From: Nitrospiraceae bacterium
GTDB lineage: Bacteria; Nitrospirota; Nitrospiria; Nitrospirales; Nitrospiraceae
Length of the DNA: 9,592 nt
Reading direction: 5' to 3'
Assembly (NCBI GenBank): GCA_005800255.1
Contig: SYGW01000015.1
Location: forward strand, 1-9,592
Numbering within the stretch: position 1 is the stretch's first letter; every line of letters starts with the position of its first letter. Below are positions 1 to 7,268 of this stretch, one piece after another. The notes under the pieces were generated by a model. That model was not told the origin of the DNA. It saw nothing but the letters and a program-made list of their open reading frames with translations, and searched no databases. Both the position numbers and the translations under genes were made by a program.

Positions 1-202
1 CGAGAGCGGCGCGATCGAGCAGGATGCCGACGTCGTCATGTTCATTTACCGTGAGGAGGTCTATGACCAGAACTCCGAACGGAAAGGTATTGCCGATATT
101 CTCATCAGTAAACATCGAAACGGTCCGATCGGCAAAAAAGAACTCTTCTTTCACGACCGTTTCGCGAAGTTCGAGAGTCTTGATAATCGCGAAGTCGTTT
201 GA
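1..202 (+). CDS. dnaB: Replicative DNA helicase DnaB, C-terminal end (5' partial)
   Basis: The frame starting at base 2 reads [20 protein letters not shown] and continues through [20 protein letters not shown] to a TGA at 200-202, 66 codons in all. This is the characteristic end of the RecA-like ATPase domain of DnaB, the hexameric 5'-3' helicase that unwinds DNA at the replication fork. The [16 protein letters not shown] stretch is a family hallmark, and KHRNGPIG corresponds to the conserved K-x-R-N-G-P segment that carries the arginine finger acting on the neighbouring subunit's nucleotide. The start and most of the protein lie outside the window; base 1 is the last base of a split codon. 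The tail after the conserved block is short ([18 protein letters not shown]), which is normal for the family. The stop codon overlaps the -35 box of the next gene's promoter. The identification is secure. Confidence 0.95.
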   Translation, partial: ESGAIEQDADVVMFIYREEVYDQNSERKGIADILISKHRNGPIGKKELFFHDRFAKFESLDNREVV

Positions 203-227
203 CCCTGCCGCACCCTCCTCGTATAAT
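199..227 (+). promoter_or_regulatory. Sigma70-type promoter for the TPR lipoprotein gene
   Basis: TTGACC at 199-204 and TATAAT at 222-227 are separated by exactly 17 bases. This is one mismatch from the full sigma70 consensus with ideal spacing. Transcription would start near 234, giving a leader of about 54 nt before the ATG at 288. The -35 box overlaps the dnaB TGA (200-202), so the two genes are adjacent but the second has its own promoter. The match is seen directly; activity is inferred. Confidence 0.75.
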
Positions 228-287
228 CTTTTTGATCACCGCAGTTTCATCCACATATCCAGCAAGAGGATTGTGCCGACTCTCACG

Positions 288-2126
288 ATGCCCGTTATGT
301 CGAGCCGACCGGCGAACAGCCGATGTTTCACGCCGCTGAGGCGAGTGCTCTGCGCGCTCATTCCCTTGGCTCTCGGGGCTTGTGTTGCGACGACCCCTGC
401 GCCGGACGGGAAGCGCGCCGCTGCTGGTGCGGCAAAGGCTGCGCCGGAGGCTCATCGTCCCGATGCGTCAGCCTCCTACCATTTCATGCTTGGCTACCAG
501 GCTGAGCTTGCCCAGGATACAGATCGTGCGATTCAGGAATATCAGGTCGCGCTGAAGACGGACCCGATGTCCCATTCGGTGAAGGCCCGGCTGGCCAGCC
601 TCTATTTTTCACTGGGCGATGCGCCTCAGGCCATTCAATACGCGATCAACGCGACAGAGGGATCCGTTCAAGATGGCTTGTTGCTCACGCAGATGGCAGG
701 AGTTTTGGCCAGCGTGGGGCAGGGGGACCGTGCGGTGAAACTGCTGGATCGCGCCATTGAACTGAACCCGACATCCGGCGACTCTTATTTTACCAAGGGC
801 CTGTTGCTCCTGAATCTGAAACAGCCATCTGAGGCGGAGCAGGCCATTCGAACTGGCCTGGCTGTGGCTCCCGAATCGGCCGTCGGCCATTACCACTTGG
901 GGCGTCTGCTTCTCGATGCAGGGAAAGGGGAAGAGGCGGCGGTGAGTTTGGAACGGGCGATTGTGGCCAATGTGTCGTTTGAGCCAGCCTATCTTTCGCT
1001 CGCGTCGAGCTATGAATCATTACAAGATCATGGGCGCGCGATTGCCGTGCTGCGCAAATATCTCCAGACGGTGAATCCGCGAAACCGGGATATCCGGCAT
1101 CAGTTGGTTCGGCTCCATGTGGCGGCGAAAGACTATCAGGCCGCCAGGAAAGAGTTAGGCGACTTGCTGGCGGAGGATCCATCGGACCTCGATGCCCAGC
1201 TCAGGCTGGCGCTTCTGTACGGGGAAGAGAAGGACTATCCCAAGGCCATCGATCAGCTGATCAGGATTCTTAAGGTTCGCCCGGCAGAGCTCAAGATCAG
1301 AGACTATCTCGGGTTTCTCTATGAGGAGTCCAAGGATACGAAGAAAGCTTTCGAGACCTACACATTTAACGTGCAGCTGGAGCCTTCCTATTTTGAAGGG
1401 CATCTGCATCTCGGCGTCTTGCTCTATCGGTTGAAGCAGCTCCCCGAGGCTATTACCCATTTGACTAAGGCCATCACGATCAATCCGAAACAGCCGGAAG
1501 CCTATATCATACTGGGCTTGACCTATTGGCAGAAGGACCAGTTCGACGATGCGTCCAGGGTTCTGGAAGATGGCATCGTTCAGAACCCCAAGAGCGCAGA
1601 TCTGCATTTCAATATTGGCACGGTCTACGACAAGCTCAATCGCTTCGATGATGTGGTGCGCGTCATGGAGGCAGCGATCAAACTGGACCCCCATCATGCC
1701 GATGCGCTCAACTATTTGGGGTACAGCTATGCAGAGCGGGGGGTCAAGATCGAGCAAGCCCTTTCGCTGACTAAGCAGGCCGTCGCGCTTAAACCGACCA
1801 ATGGGTACTATGTCGATAGCCTCGCCTGGGCCTTGTTTAAGTCAGGTCTGCTGCCAGAGGCCTTGACCGAGATGAAGCGCGCGCTGGCCCTCGTTGGCGA
1901 TGACGCAGTGCTCTATGAGCATCTGGGCGATATCTACGCTAAGCAACGAAATCTTTCAGAATCCCGTGAGGCGTGGCTCCGTGCGCTGGAGCTCGATCCC
2001 TCCAACCACAAATTGATGGATCGATTCCGTGACTTAGGGCTTGGCGACCCAGCGAAGGAAGAGCGTATCCAGCAGGCCAAGCAGCGTGTATCCGAGAAAG
2101 TACAAAGCCCTTCCCCTAATCCTTAG
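288..2126 (+). CDS. TPR-repeat lipoprotein (about 15 tandem tetratricopeptide repeats)
   Basis: From the ATG at 288 the product has 612 residues. An N-terminal signal has two arginines (R18-R19), a hydrophobic core (VLCALIPLALGA) and a lipobox LGAC with the lipidated cysteine at residue 32. After a short Ala-rich linker, about 15 near-contiguous 34-residue TPR units run from about residue 62 to 575, with typical spacing such as YLGFLYEESKDTKKAFETY and ending in (L/V)xP. The stretch ALNYLGYSYAERG followed by YYVDSLAWALFKSG is a conserved C-terminal signature of envelope TPR proteins. TPR superhelices bind peptides and organise complexes, so a scaffold or assembly role at the membrane is likely, but the partner is unknown. 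Start choice: the frame is open back to 24, but that part overlaps dnaB and the promoter. ATG 288 and ATG 297 both keep the signal peptide. The purine-rich AAGAGGA at 264-270 is about 17 nt from 288 and only 2 nt from an in-frame GTG at 273, so the exact start is uncertain. Confidence 0.9.
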   Translation: MPVMSSRPANSRCFTPLRRVLCALIPLALGACVATTPAPDGKRAAAGAAKAAPEAHRPDASASYHFMLGYQAELAQDTDRAIQEYQVALKTDPMSHSVKARLASLYFSLGDAPQAIQYAINATEGSVQDGLLLTQMAGVLASVGQGDRAVKLLDRAIELNPTSGDSYFTKGLLLLNLKQPSEAEQAIRTGLAVAPESAVGHYHLGRLLLDAGKGEEAAVSLERAIVANVSFEPAYLSLASSYESLQDHGRAIAVLRKYLQTVNPRNRDIRHQLVRLHVAAKDYQAARKELGDLLAEDPSDLDAQLRLALLYGEEKDYPKAIDQLIRILKVRPAELKIRDYLGFLYEESKDTKKAFETYTFNVQLEPSYFEGHLHLGVLLYRLKQLPEAITHLTKAITINPKQPEAYIILGLTYWQKDQFDDASRVLEDGIVQNPKSADLHFNIGTVYDKLNRFDDVVRVMEAAIKLDPHHADALNYLGYSYAERGVKIEQALSLTKQAVALKPTNGYYVDSLAWALFKSGLLPEALTEMKRALALVGDDAVLYEHLGDIYAKQRNLSESREAWLRALELDPSNHKLMDRFRDLGLGDPAKEERIQQAKQRVSEKVQSPSPNP

Positions 2127-2368
2127 TTCGTCTTGCCATTCCCGTTTTCCCCTCTTCTCCTTACTTTTTCTTTATAGCCGGAGCCAGGATCGTCAGAAAA
2201 CTCTGGATGGGCTAACCTCCAGGGCCAGTTTTGTGACAAATATTGGCACATTCAGGCAAAGGCAGGATTGAAATTGTCCATCCATGATTAGCCATGCTGT
2301 GAAGCGTGAGCGCGTAGCATAGATGTATAATGGCATTATTGGTTTTGCTGACTTGGCTTGCTCTTTAA
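2127..2368 (+). other. Intergenic spacer, no gene recognised
   Basis: About 240 bases between the TPR gene and the permease remnant. It begins with a pyrimidine-rich tract (about 2139-2174) and contains the possible terminator described separately. A TATAAT occurs at 2326-2331, but no matching -35 box is visible 16-18 bases upstream. All three forward frames carry stops and I recognise no protein here. Part of it may be eroded sequence from the permease gene whose end follows. Confidence 0.5.
2197..2232 (+). terminator. Possible weak intrinsic terminator of the TPR gene
   Basis: AAAACT (2197-2202) can pair with AGTTTT (2227-2232). Inside this, CTGGA (2203-2207) pairs with TCCAG (2218-2222), and GG/CC closes a GCTAA loop, with a 1-base bulge on the left and a 4-base GGCC bulge on the right. 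The A-rich left flank and TTTT right flank resemble a Rho-independent terminator, about 70 nt after the TPR stop. The bulges make it imperfect. Confidence 0.4.
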
Positions 2369-2632
2369 GGCGCTGGCGCTGTATGTCTCGGGCACCTGAC
2401 GGCCGATTTGAAAGCAGCTGGGGCGAAGATGGACGATCTTAGCAGGGGTCTATTGAACGGGATCTATTATCTCTTGCCCAACCTCGAACAGTTCAACTTG
2501 AAGGGCCATGTCGTGCATCATCTGGAAGTCAGCGGGTCGGACTTGTTGCTGATTGTCGCCTACGGCGCAGTCTCCACGGCGTTTTCCCTCCTTATCGCCA
2601 GCCTGATTTTTCATCGGCGCGACTTCCGCTAA
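2369..2632 (+). pseudogene. C-terminal remnant of an ABC-2 type transporter permease
   Basis: After an in-frame TAA (2366-2368), the frame reads a run ending in CLGHLTADLKAAGAKMDDL, then GIYYLLPNLEQFNLKGHVVH, a hydrophobic segment (DLLLIVAYGAVSTAFSLLIASLIF) and HRRDFR before a TAA at 2630-2632. This is the typical end of ABC-2 membrane subunits: a GHL-x-x-DLK turn, a YYLLPNL-x-x-FN motif, a last membrane helix and a closing RRDF. Intact family members are several hundred residues with about six membrane segments. Here only the last 87 or so codons survive, with no recognisable upstream half and no ATP-binding partner nearby. A TTG at 2408 could in principle begin a 74-residue product, but no convincing ribosome-binding site precedes it. 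I read it as a decayed gene; the family call rests on recognised motifs without an alignment. Confidence 0.62.
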
Positions 2633-2755
2633 GCTTGCCGGTCTGCTGCTCGGATTCTCTACTTGCATTCTCTCCAGGGGCGAGGTATTGAAGGGAGTGG
2701 CACGACAGCTTGGCGGGCCTTTGCCTATGAATATTTTAACGGGAGAATCGTTTCG

Positions 2756-3874
2756 ATGAATGTGCCGTTGCTTGATCTAAAAGCTCAGTTTCAGCCCATC
2801 CGTGCGGAGATCATGGCGGAGCTCCAAACCGTCTGTGACGAGCAGGGCTTTATCCTAGGCCCATGCGTTGTGGCCTTCGAGGAGTCCGTTGCCAAGTATA
2901 CCGGGTCTCGCTATGCGATCGGTTGCGCCTCCGGGAGCGACGCGCTGTTGCTTTCCCTCATGGCCATGGGCGTAAGGGCCGGCGATGAGGTCGTCACCGT
3001 TCCCTTCACATTTTTTGCCACGGTCGGCGCAATTTCACGGTTGGGCGCGAAGCCGGTGTTCGTGGATATTCAGCCCGATACCTTCAATATCGATTCCAAG
3101 CTGATCGAGCGAGCGATCACGCCTCGCACCAAAGCCATCATGCCCGTGCACCTTTTCGGGCAATGTGCGGATATGGCGGCGATCAACGAGATTGCCAAGC
3201 GGAAAAATGTCTACGTCATCGAGGATGCCTGCCAGGCCATCGGGGCCGGTCAGCAGGGGAAACGTGCCGGGGTCCTCGGAGACACAGGCTGCTTTAGTTT
3301 CTTCCCCACCAAGAATTTGGGCGGCTTTGGCGATGGAGGGCTCATCACGACCAACGACAAAGCCCTTGCCGCCTCTATGGCGATGCTCCGTGTGCATGGG
3401 AGCCAAGTTCGCTATTTGCATGAAGCGGTGGGGATCAATAGCCGGCTGGACGCGCTCCAGGCTGCGGTGCTCACGATCAAGTTGAAGTATCTCGACCAGT
3501 GGACCGAGGGGCGGCGCAAGAATGCTGAACGGTATCAGCAGTTGTTTGCCAAGACGAAACATGCGGACCGCGTCACCCTGCCCCATACCGCGCTAGGCAA
3601 TTTTCATGTCTACAACCAGTTCACGGTTCGTGCGCCGAAGCGTGACGAATTGCGCGCCTTCCTCAAGGAGAAGGGGGTCGGCACGGAAGTCTACTATCCG
3701 CTCCCGATGCATCTTCAGAACTGTTATCGCGAACTAGGCCATCAGAAGGGGGCCTTCCCTCTGTCGGAGCAGGCGGCCGAAGAGGTCATGTCCATTCCGA
3801 TCTATGCCGAACTGACGGAAGCGCAGCAGGCCTATGTGGTAGAGATGATCGCGGAGTTCTACAAACGCGCATAG
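2756..3874 (+). CDS. DegT/DnrJ/EryC1/StrS family PLP-dependent sugar aminotransferase
   Basis: The 372-residue product has the length usual for the family. It begins with [12 protein letters not shown], typical of nucleotide-sugar aminotransferases. Other landmarks are GSDALLLSL (cofactor phosphate region), [10 protein letters not shown] with D157 expected to contact the PLP pyridine nitrogen and Q160 beside it, [14 protein letters not shown] with the Schiff-base lysine at K186, and [15 protein letters not shown] near the active site. The family transfers an amino group, usually from glutamate, to a keto-sugar nucleotide during synthesis of surface polysaccharide or other amino sugars. The overall pattern resembles WbpE-like enzymes, but the exact substrate cannot be fixed. 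The frame is open further upstream, but ATG 2756 is preferred: it has a GGGAG at 2741-2745 about 10 nt ahead and sits exactly where family members begin. No other glycan genes are adjacent, so the sugar pathway must be encoded elsewhere. Confidence 0.95.
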   Translation: MNVPLLDLKAQFQPIRAEIMAELQTVCDEQGFILGPCVVAFEESVAKYTGSRYAIGCASGSDALLLSLMAMGVRAGDEVVTVPFTFFATVGAISRLGAKPVFVDIQPDTFNIDSKLIERAITPRTKAIMPVHLFGQCADMAAINEIAKRKNVYVIEDACQAIGAGQQGKRAGVLGDTGCFSFFPTKNLGGFGDGGLITTNDKALAASMAMLRVHGSQVRYLHEAVGINSRLDALQAAVLTIKLKYLDQWTEGRRKNAERYQQLFAKTKHADRVTLPHTALGNFHVYNQFTVRAPKRDELRAFLKEKGVGTEVYYPLPMHLQNCYRELGHQKGAFPLSEQAAEEVMSIPIYAELTEAQQAYVVEMIAEFYKRA

Positions 3875-3881
3875 CAGGATA

Positions 3882-3908
3882 CTGAAAAAGTCCACCAGCT
3901 TCGTTCTC
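3882..3908 (+). repeat. Dispersed repeat, copy A (left-arm only)
   Basis: A 27-base segment (CTGAAAAAGT, then CCACCAGCTT, then CGTTCTC) in the gap between the aminotransferase and the protease. It matches 22 of 27 positions with 6723-6749, the left arm of the long palindromic element upstream of ilvD. No right arm or central hairpin follows here, so this looks like a truncated or solo copy. Confidence 0.6.
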
Positions 3909-3961
3909 GGCTTGCCTGTCCCGCTAGTCCCGCTCGATTATTCCGCCAGAAGAAGGAGACC

Positions 3962-4943
3962 ATGATCAAATCGATCGCATGGATGGCCCTGTTCGCGTTG
4001 GTTGTGGCTGGGAGCACGGTTGCCTTCGGCAAAGATCTCTCGCCTCGCGAGATTTACGAGCAGGTGGCTCCCGGCGTGGTCATGGTCATGGGCTATGTGG
4101 AGGGCGGAGAGAAGGGAAGCGGTGGAACCGGTTCGATCATTCAGTCTGATGGCTTGGTCCTCACGAATGCCCATGTGGTGCTCGAAGAATAGACAGGGAA
4201 ACCCTATGCCAGGCTGTCCATTTTTCTCAAGCCTGCCCGGGTGACGGGAGAGTCGAAGGGCGTGCCCGTATGGTCCGAGTCAAGGTTTTAGCTATTCGCA
4301 GCCGTTGGATCTGGCCCTCTTGAAGCTGGATGGTGTGACAGAAGCCTTGCCGATCGTCGACCTAAGCGAGGCCGGGCTGGTGAGGATCGGGGATCATGTC
4401 GTCGCTATCGGCCATCCTGAACAGGGTGGCCTGTGGACCCTCACTACCGGCGTGATCAGCACCGAGGTGGATAATTTCAATGGGGTCAGGGGCAAGCACG
4501 TTTTTCAAACGGAGATAGGGCTCAATCGCGGCAATTCCGGTGGCCCCTTGCTCGATGGCGCGGGCCATATGGTTGGGGTCAATACGGCAATTGCTCGCAT
4601 GGCTCCTGATGGCCTTCCGATCACGAGTATCAGTTTTTCGCTGAAGTCGAGCGTTGCCATAAAGTGGTTGAAGGATCAAGGTGTGGTCCTGCGAGGGACG
4701 CAGCCAGCCGGACAAACACAGCCTGCGGCCGATCAGCCGATCCAGCCAGCGTCGCCTCAACCCAAGCCAGTCTCGTCACCTCAAGCGGATCTTTCATCCA
4801 AGCTTACGATCAAGCGGCAGGTGCTTCAGCCGACTCCGGTTCGTCCCTACAATCTGGACGAGCTGGTTAGCGATTGGGCGAAGGCGGAAGCGGATCTCGA
4901 CAGTATGATGTCTGAGATGCGTGGACGGATGAAGGGGAAGTAA
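3962..4943 (+). pseudogene. HtrA-like trypsin-family serine protease, broken by a stop and two frameshifts
   Basis: An N-terminal piece (76 codons from ATG 3962, after AAGGAG at 3953-3958) has a signal peptide (cleavage near AFG-K, residue 23) and the catalytic-His motif LTNAHVV (His codon 4172-4174). It ends at TAG 4190-4192. The same frame continues beyond the TAG with plausible protein (TGKPYARLSIFLKPARVTGE). Homology-like sequence then moves to another frame (RARMVRVKVLA, 4261-4293) and to a third (YSQPLDLALLKLDG, from 4293). That last frame carries the catalytic Asp (codon 4308-4310) and the Ser motif RGNSGGP (Ser codon 4536-4538), then a Pro/Gln-rich linker and a charged helix to TAA 4941-4943. 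All three triad residues survive, but on pieces that cannot be joined by normal translation. If intact it would be a secreted or periplasmic protease of about 325 residues without a PDZ domain. A TTG at 4305 could start the last piece, but that would lack His. Sequencing error is the main alternative, though three lesions make it less likely. Confidence 0.85.
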
Positions 4944-4970
4944 CAGGGAAGAGGTTGCTTCTTCAGTCGG

Positions 4971-5001
4971 CTGCGCGCTCGGCATCGGGCCAAGCGCGCA
5001 G
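4971..5001. terminator. Strong hairpin between convergent genes
   Basis: CTGCGCGCTCGGC pairs with GCCAAGCGCGCAG, a 13-base stem with one mismatch and a 5-base loop (ATCGG). It lies 27 nt after the protease pseudogene stop and 28 nt beyond the ilvD stop, so it could end transcription from both sides. There is no clear T-run on either strand, so it may act as a Rho-assisted or 3'-end stabilising hairpin and not as a classical intrinsic terminator. Confidence 0.6.
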
Positions 5002-5029
5002 ATCGTGAAATGATGGTCCTGCTGCAGTT

Positions 5030-6703
5030 CTATGTCGTAATCGCTCCTTCCGAGGCAGAAGAGACATGCCGGGCATATTTGCCCATTACGCCGGAGGTAT
5101 AGCGGGGCTTGGGCTGTTTGACCTTCTTCAGTCTGGCGGTGATCTCTTTTTGCGAGAGTTCCACGGTCAATGTCCGTTTGGCGATATCGAAGACGATCAT
5201 GTCGCCGTTCTTCACGGTGCTGATCGGACCTCCCTTGATGGCTTCCGGCGCGACATGGCCTGCCATCAGTCCATGGGTGGCGCCGGAGAAGCGGCCGTCT
5301 GTGAGGAGCGCGACTGAGTCGCCCAATCCTGCCCCGACGATGGCAGCCGTGACGCCCAGCATCTCTCTCATGCCGGGGCCGCCGGAGGGGCCTTCATAGC
5401 GAATCACCACCACATCGCCTGCTTTAATTTTGCGGGACTGGACTGCGGCAAAGGCGTCCTCTTCCCGGTTGTAGACCTTTGCAGGGCCGCGGAACGTCAT
5501 GATCGAGTGGCCTGCCACTTTCACGACGCAGCCTTCTGGAGCCAGGTTTCCCTTTAAGATGACGAGCCCGCCGGTTTTCTTGATCGGGTTCGATAGGGGC
5601 CGGAGCACTTGCTGTCCTGGATTTTCCTTGGCCTCCTTGGCCTCTTCGCCGATGGTTCTGCCTGTCACGGTCGGTTGGTTGGCATGCAGGAGCCCGGCAT
5701 CGAGCAGCCGTTTGGCGACCAACGTCGTGCCTCCTGCCGCATAGAGGTCCGACGCGGTAAACTTACCGCCTGGCTTGAGGTCGGCGAGCAACGGCACCTT
5801 CCGGTTGATCTTGTCGAAGTCGTCGATGCTCAGTTTGATGCCGGCTTCGCGCGCGATGGCGAGCAGGTGCAGCACCGCAGTGGTCGAGCCGCCGGTTGTG
5901 GCCACCGCGGCCATCGCGTTTTCCAGAGACTTCCGCGTAATGATCTGCTTGGGTCGCAGGTCTCGTTTCAGCAGATCCATGACCATCACGCCGGCTTCGA
6001 AGGCCACGTCGTCTTTCTTCTGATCCATGGCCGGCACGCCGTTTCGTCCCATCATCGAGATGCCGAGGAATTCGAAGGCGATGGCCATGGTGTTGGCCGT
6101 GAACTGACCGCCGCAGGCGCCTGGGCCAGGGCAAGCATGGTCTTCGAGATCCTTGAGGTCGGCATCGTTCATGGTGCCAGCCGCATGTTTCCCGACCGCT
6201 TCGAAGACGTCTTGAATAGTCACGTCGTGGCCTTGGAAATGGCCTGGCATGATCGAGCCTCCGTAGAGCATGACCGAGGGTAGGTTCAGGCGGGCGAGGG
6301 CCATCACGGTGCCGGGAATGGTCTTGTCGCAGCCCGAGAGGGCTAGCACTCCGTCGAACAGGTGCCCGCGCGCGACGAGCTCGATGGAATCGGCAATCAC
6401 TTCCCGGCTGATCAGCGAGGCCTTCATCCCTTCTGTGCCCATCGAAATGCCGTCTGAGACCGCGATGGTGTTGTATTCGATGGGGGTGCCGCCTGCGGCT
6501 CTGATGCCGGCTTTCACCCGCTCAGACAGGCGGCGCAGGTGGAAGTTGCAGGGCATGACTTCGATCCAGGTATTGGCGACGCCGATGATGGGACGAGACA
6601 GGTCTTCGTCGGTGAATCCCACGGCTTTTAACATCGCGCGGGCCGGTGCCCGATCGGGGCCAGCCAGCAATTCGCGGCTTATCAGCTTCAACTCTTTCGA
6701 CAT
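5030..6703 (-). CDS. ilvD: Dihydroxy-acid dehydratase
   Basis: The 557-residue product has the standard family length. IlvD dehydrates 2,3-dihydroxy-isovalerate and 2,3-dihydroxy-3-methylvalerate to the 2-keto acids that give valine and isoleucine, and also feed leucine and pantothenate. Iron-sulfur ligand cysteines are visible at C52 (VMPCNFHL), C125 (SGCDKTIPG) and C197 ([13 protein letters not shown]). Three cysteines at these places fit the [2Fe-2S] type. The C-terminal active-site loop [13 protein letters not shown] contains S473, the expected catalytic serine. The ATG start (complement of 6701-6703) has AAGGGG about 4 nt upstream and the expected first residues ([13 protein letters not shown]). 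It is convergent with the protease pseudogene, and a long palindromic repeat lies upstream. It may have its own promoter or be read from the dnaJ-marC run; no other ilv gene is in view. The identification is secure. Confidence 0.98.
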   Translation of the reverse strand: MSKELKLISRELLAGPDRAPARAMLKAVGFTDEDLSRPIIGVANTWIEVMPCNFHLRRLSERVKAGIRAAGGTPIEYNTIAVSDGISMGTEGMKASLISREVIADSIELVARGHLFDGVLALSGCDKTIPGTVMALARLNLPSVMLYGGSIMPGHFQGHDVTIQDVFEAVGKHAAGTMNDADLKDLEDHACPGPGACGGQFTANTMAIAFEFLGISMMGRNGVPAMDQKKDDVAFEAGVMVMDLLKRDLRPKQIITRKSLENAMAAVATTGGSTTAVLHLLAIAREAGIKLSIDDFDKINRKVPLLADLKPGGKFTASDLYAAGGTTLVAKRLLDAGLLHANQPTVTGRTIGEEAKEAKENPGQQVLRPLSNPIKKTGGLVILKGNLAPEGCVVKVAGHSIMTFRGPAKVYNREEDAFAAVQSRKIKAGDVVVIRYEGPSGGPGMREMLGVTAAIVGAGLGDSVALLTDGRFSGATHGLMAGHVAPEAIKGGPISTVKNGDMIVFDIAKRTLTVELSQKEITARLKKVKQPKPRYTSGVMGKYARHVSSASEGAITT

Positions 6704-6717
6704 AAGATCCCCTTACT

Positions 6718-6835
6718 GGCTGCTGAAAATGTTCCCCAGCTTTATTCTCAGTCGTTCGAGTCCCTCAACGTACCCTGTCGGGTACGCCTCGGAGCTCTCT
6801 CCTTGCGGCCTTGCTGGACGGCATGTTGATCAGCC
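6718..6835. repeat. Long imperfect palindromic element (REP/MITE-like), full copy
   Basis: The outer arms 6718-6740 and 6813-6835 are inverted repeats matching at 16 of 23 positions. At the centre, CGTACCC (6769-6775) and GGGTACG (6780-6786) form a perfect 7-bp stem with a TGTC loop. The centre of the outer arms and that of the hairpin coincide within about one base, so the whole 118 bases are one symmetric structure. The left arm (6723-6749) recurs at 3882-3908. No transposase is encoded. It sits between the pepSY gene and ilvD and could act as a transcript processing or attenuation site. It resembles intergenic repeats I recall from Nitrospira genomes (memory, unverified). Confidence 0.65.
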
Positions 6836-6879
6836 TGGGGAGGTATCGACGTATGCGTGAGTCGATCTTACGCTAAGAA

Positions 6880-7218
6880 CTACTTTCCTTTTTTGCCTTC
6901 TTTTTTCTTTTCGTCCTTCTTCGCTTCCGTGTCGATCACGGAGCCGGTGGCTGCGTCGATGTGGACTTCCGTCACGTTTCCGTCTGCGCCGAGCACCTCG
7001 ACTTCCCAGACGGTCTTGCCATGTTTCTTTTCGATCTCCGCTTCGACGACCGTTCCCGGTATCTTCTCGGACGCGGTTTTGATCGCCTGCTCGATCGTAA
7101 CCTTGGCGTCTTTGGCCAGGTCTGCGATCTTGCTTTCCTTATCGTCGGCCCAGGCGCTGGACCCCAGTGCGATGAGTAATCCGACGGCTCCCGCTGTGAT
7201 GATTCCCACTGTGTTCAT
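6880..7218 (-). CDS. Periplasmic PepSY-domain protein
   Basis: The 112-residue product starts at an ATG (complement of 7216-7218) with a perfect AGGAGG (7225-7230) six bases upstream. A Sec signal peptide ends at SAWA-DD (cleavage after residue 24). Residues about 40-98 form one PepSY domain: VTIEQAIKTASEKIPGTVVEA, a conserved basic turn (KKHGKTVWEVEV), then VTEVHIDAATGSVID. The C-terminus is a short Lys/Glu-rich tail (KKDEKKKEGKKGK). PepSY domains occur in protease propeptides, where they inhibit the protease, and as stand-alone secreted proteins whose role is mostly unknown. The gene follows the Spy-like gene by exactly 50 nt on the same strand and is probably in the same operon. No function beyond a periplasmic binding or inhibitory role can be assigned. 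Confidence 0.87.
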   Translation of the reverse strand: MNTVGIITAGAVGLLIALGSSAWADDKESKIADLAKDAKVTIEQAIKTASEKIPGTVVEAEIEKKHGKTVWEVEVLGADGNVTEVHIDAATGSVIDTEAKKDEKKKEGKKGK

Positions 7219-7268
7219 GGTGTACCTCCTAGCTGGCCGGCCTTTTTGAATGGCCTGTTGTCGTGTCC

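Noticed and set aside
24..287. In-frame upstream extension of the TPR lipoprotein
   Set aside because: It overlaps the dnaB coding end in another frame and the promoter, reads as Ser/Arg-rich low-quality protein, and would bury the signal peptide.
1155..1757. 200-codon open frame on the - strand
   Set aside because: Antisense to the TPR repeats; no recognisable domain and no ribosome-binding site.
2254..2275. TGGCAC followed by GGC, resembling a sigma54 promoter
   Set aside because: The GG to GC spacing is one base short and the -12 element does not match.
2326..2331. TATAAT box upstream of the permease remnant
   Set aside because: No -35 match at 16-18 bases upstream and no exact extended -10; likely chance in an AT-richer spacer.
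3035..3586. 183-codon open frame on the - strand
   Set aside because: Antisense shadow of the aminotransferase gene.
5609..6283. 224-codon open frame on the + strand
   Set aside because: It is antisense to ilvD, whose identity and frame are certain; the composition is that of a GC-rich shadow frame.
6845..6866. ATCGAC and GTCGAT inverted repeat after the pepSY stop
   Set aside because: Only 6 bp with a 10-base loop and no T-run; too weak to call a terminator.
7240..7262. Possible hairpin with GGCC arms between the Spy-like and PepSY genes
   Set aside because: The stem is 4 bp and the T-run faces the wrong strand for the operon.
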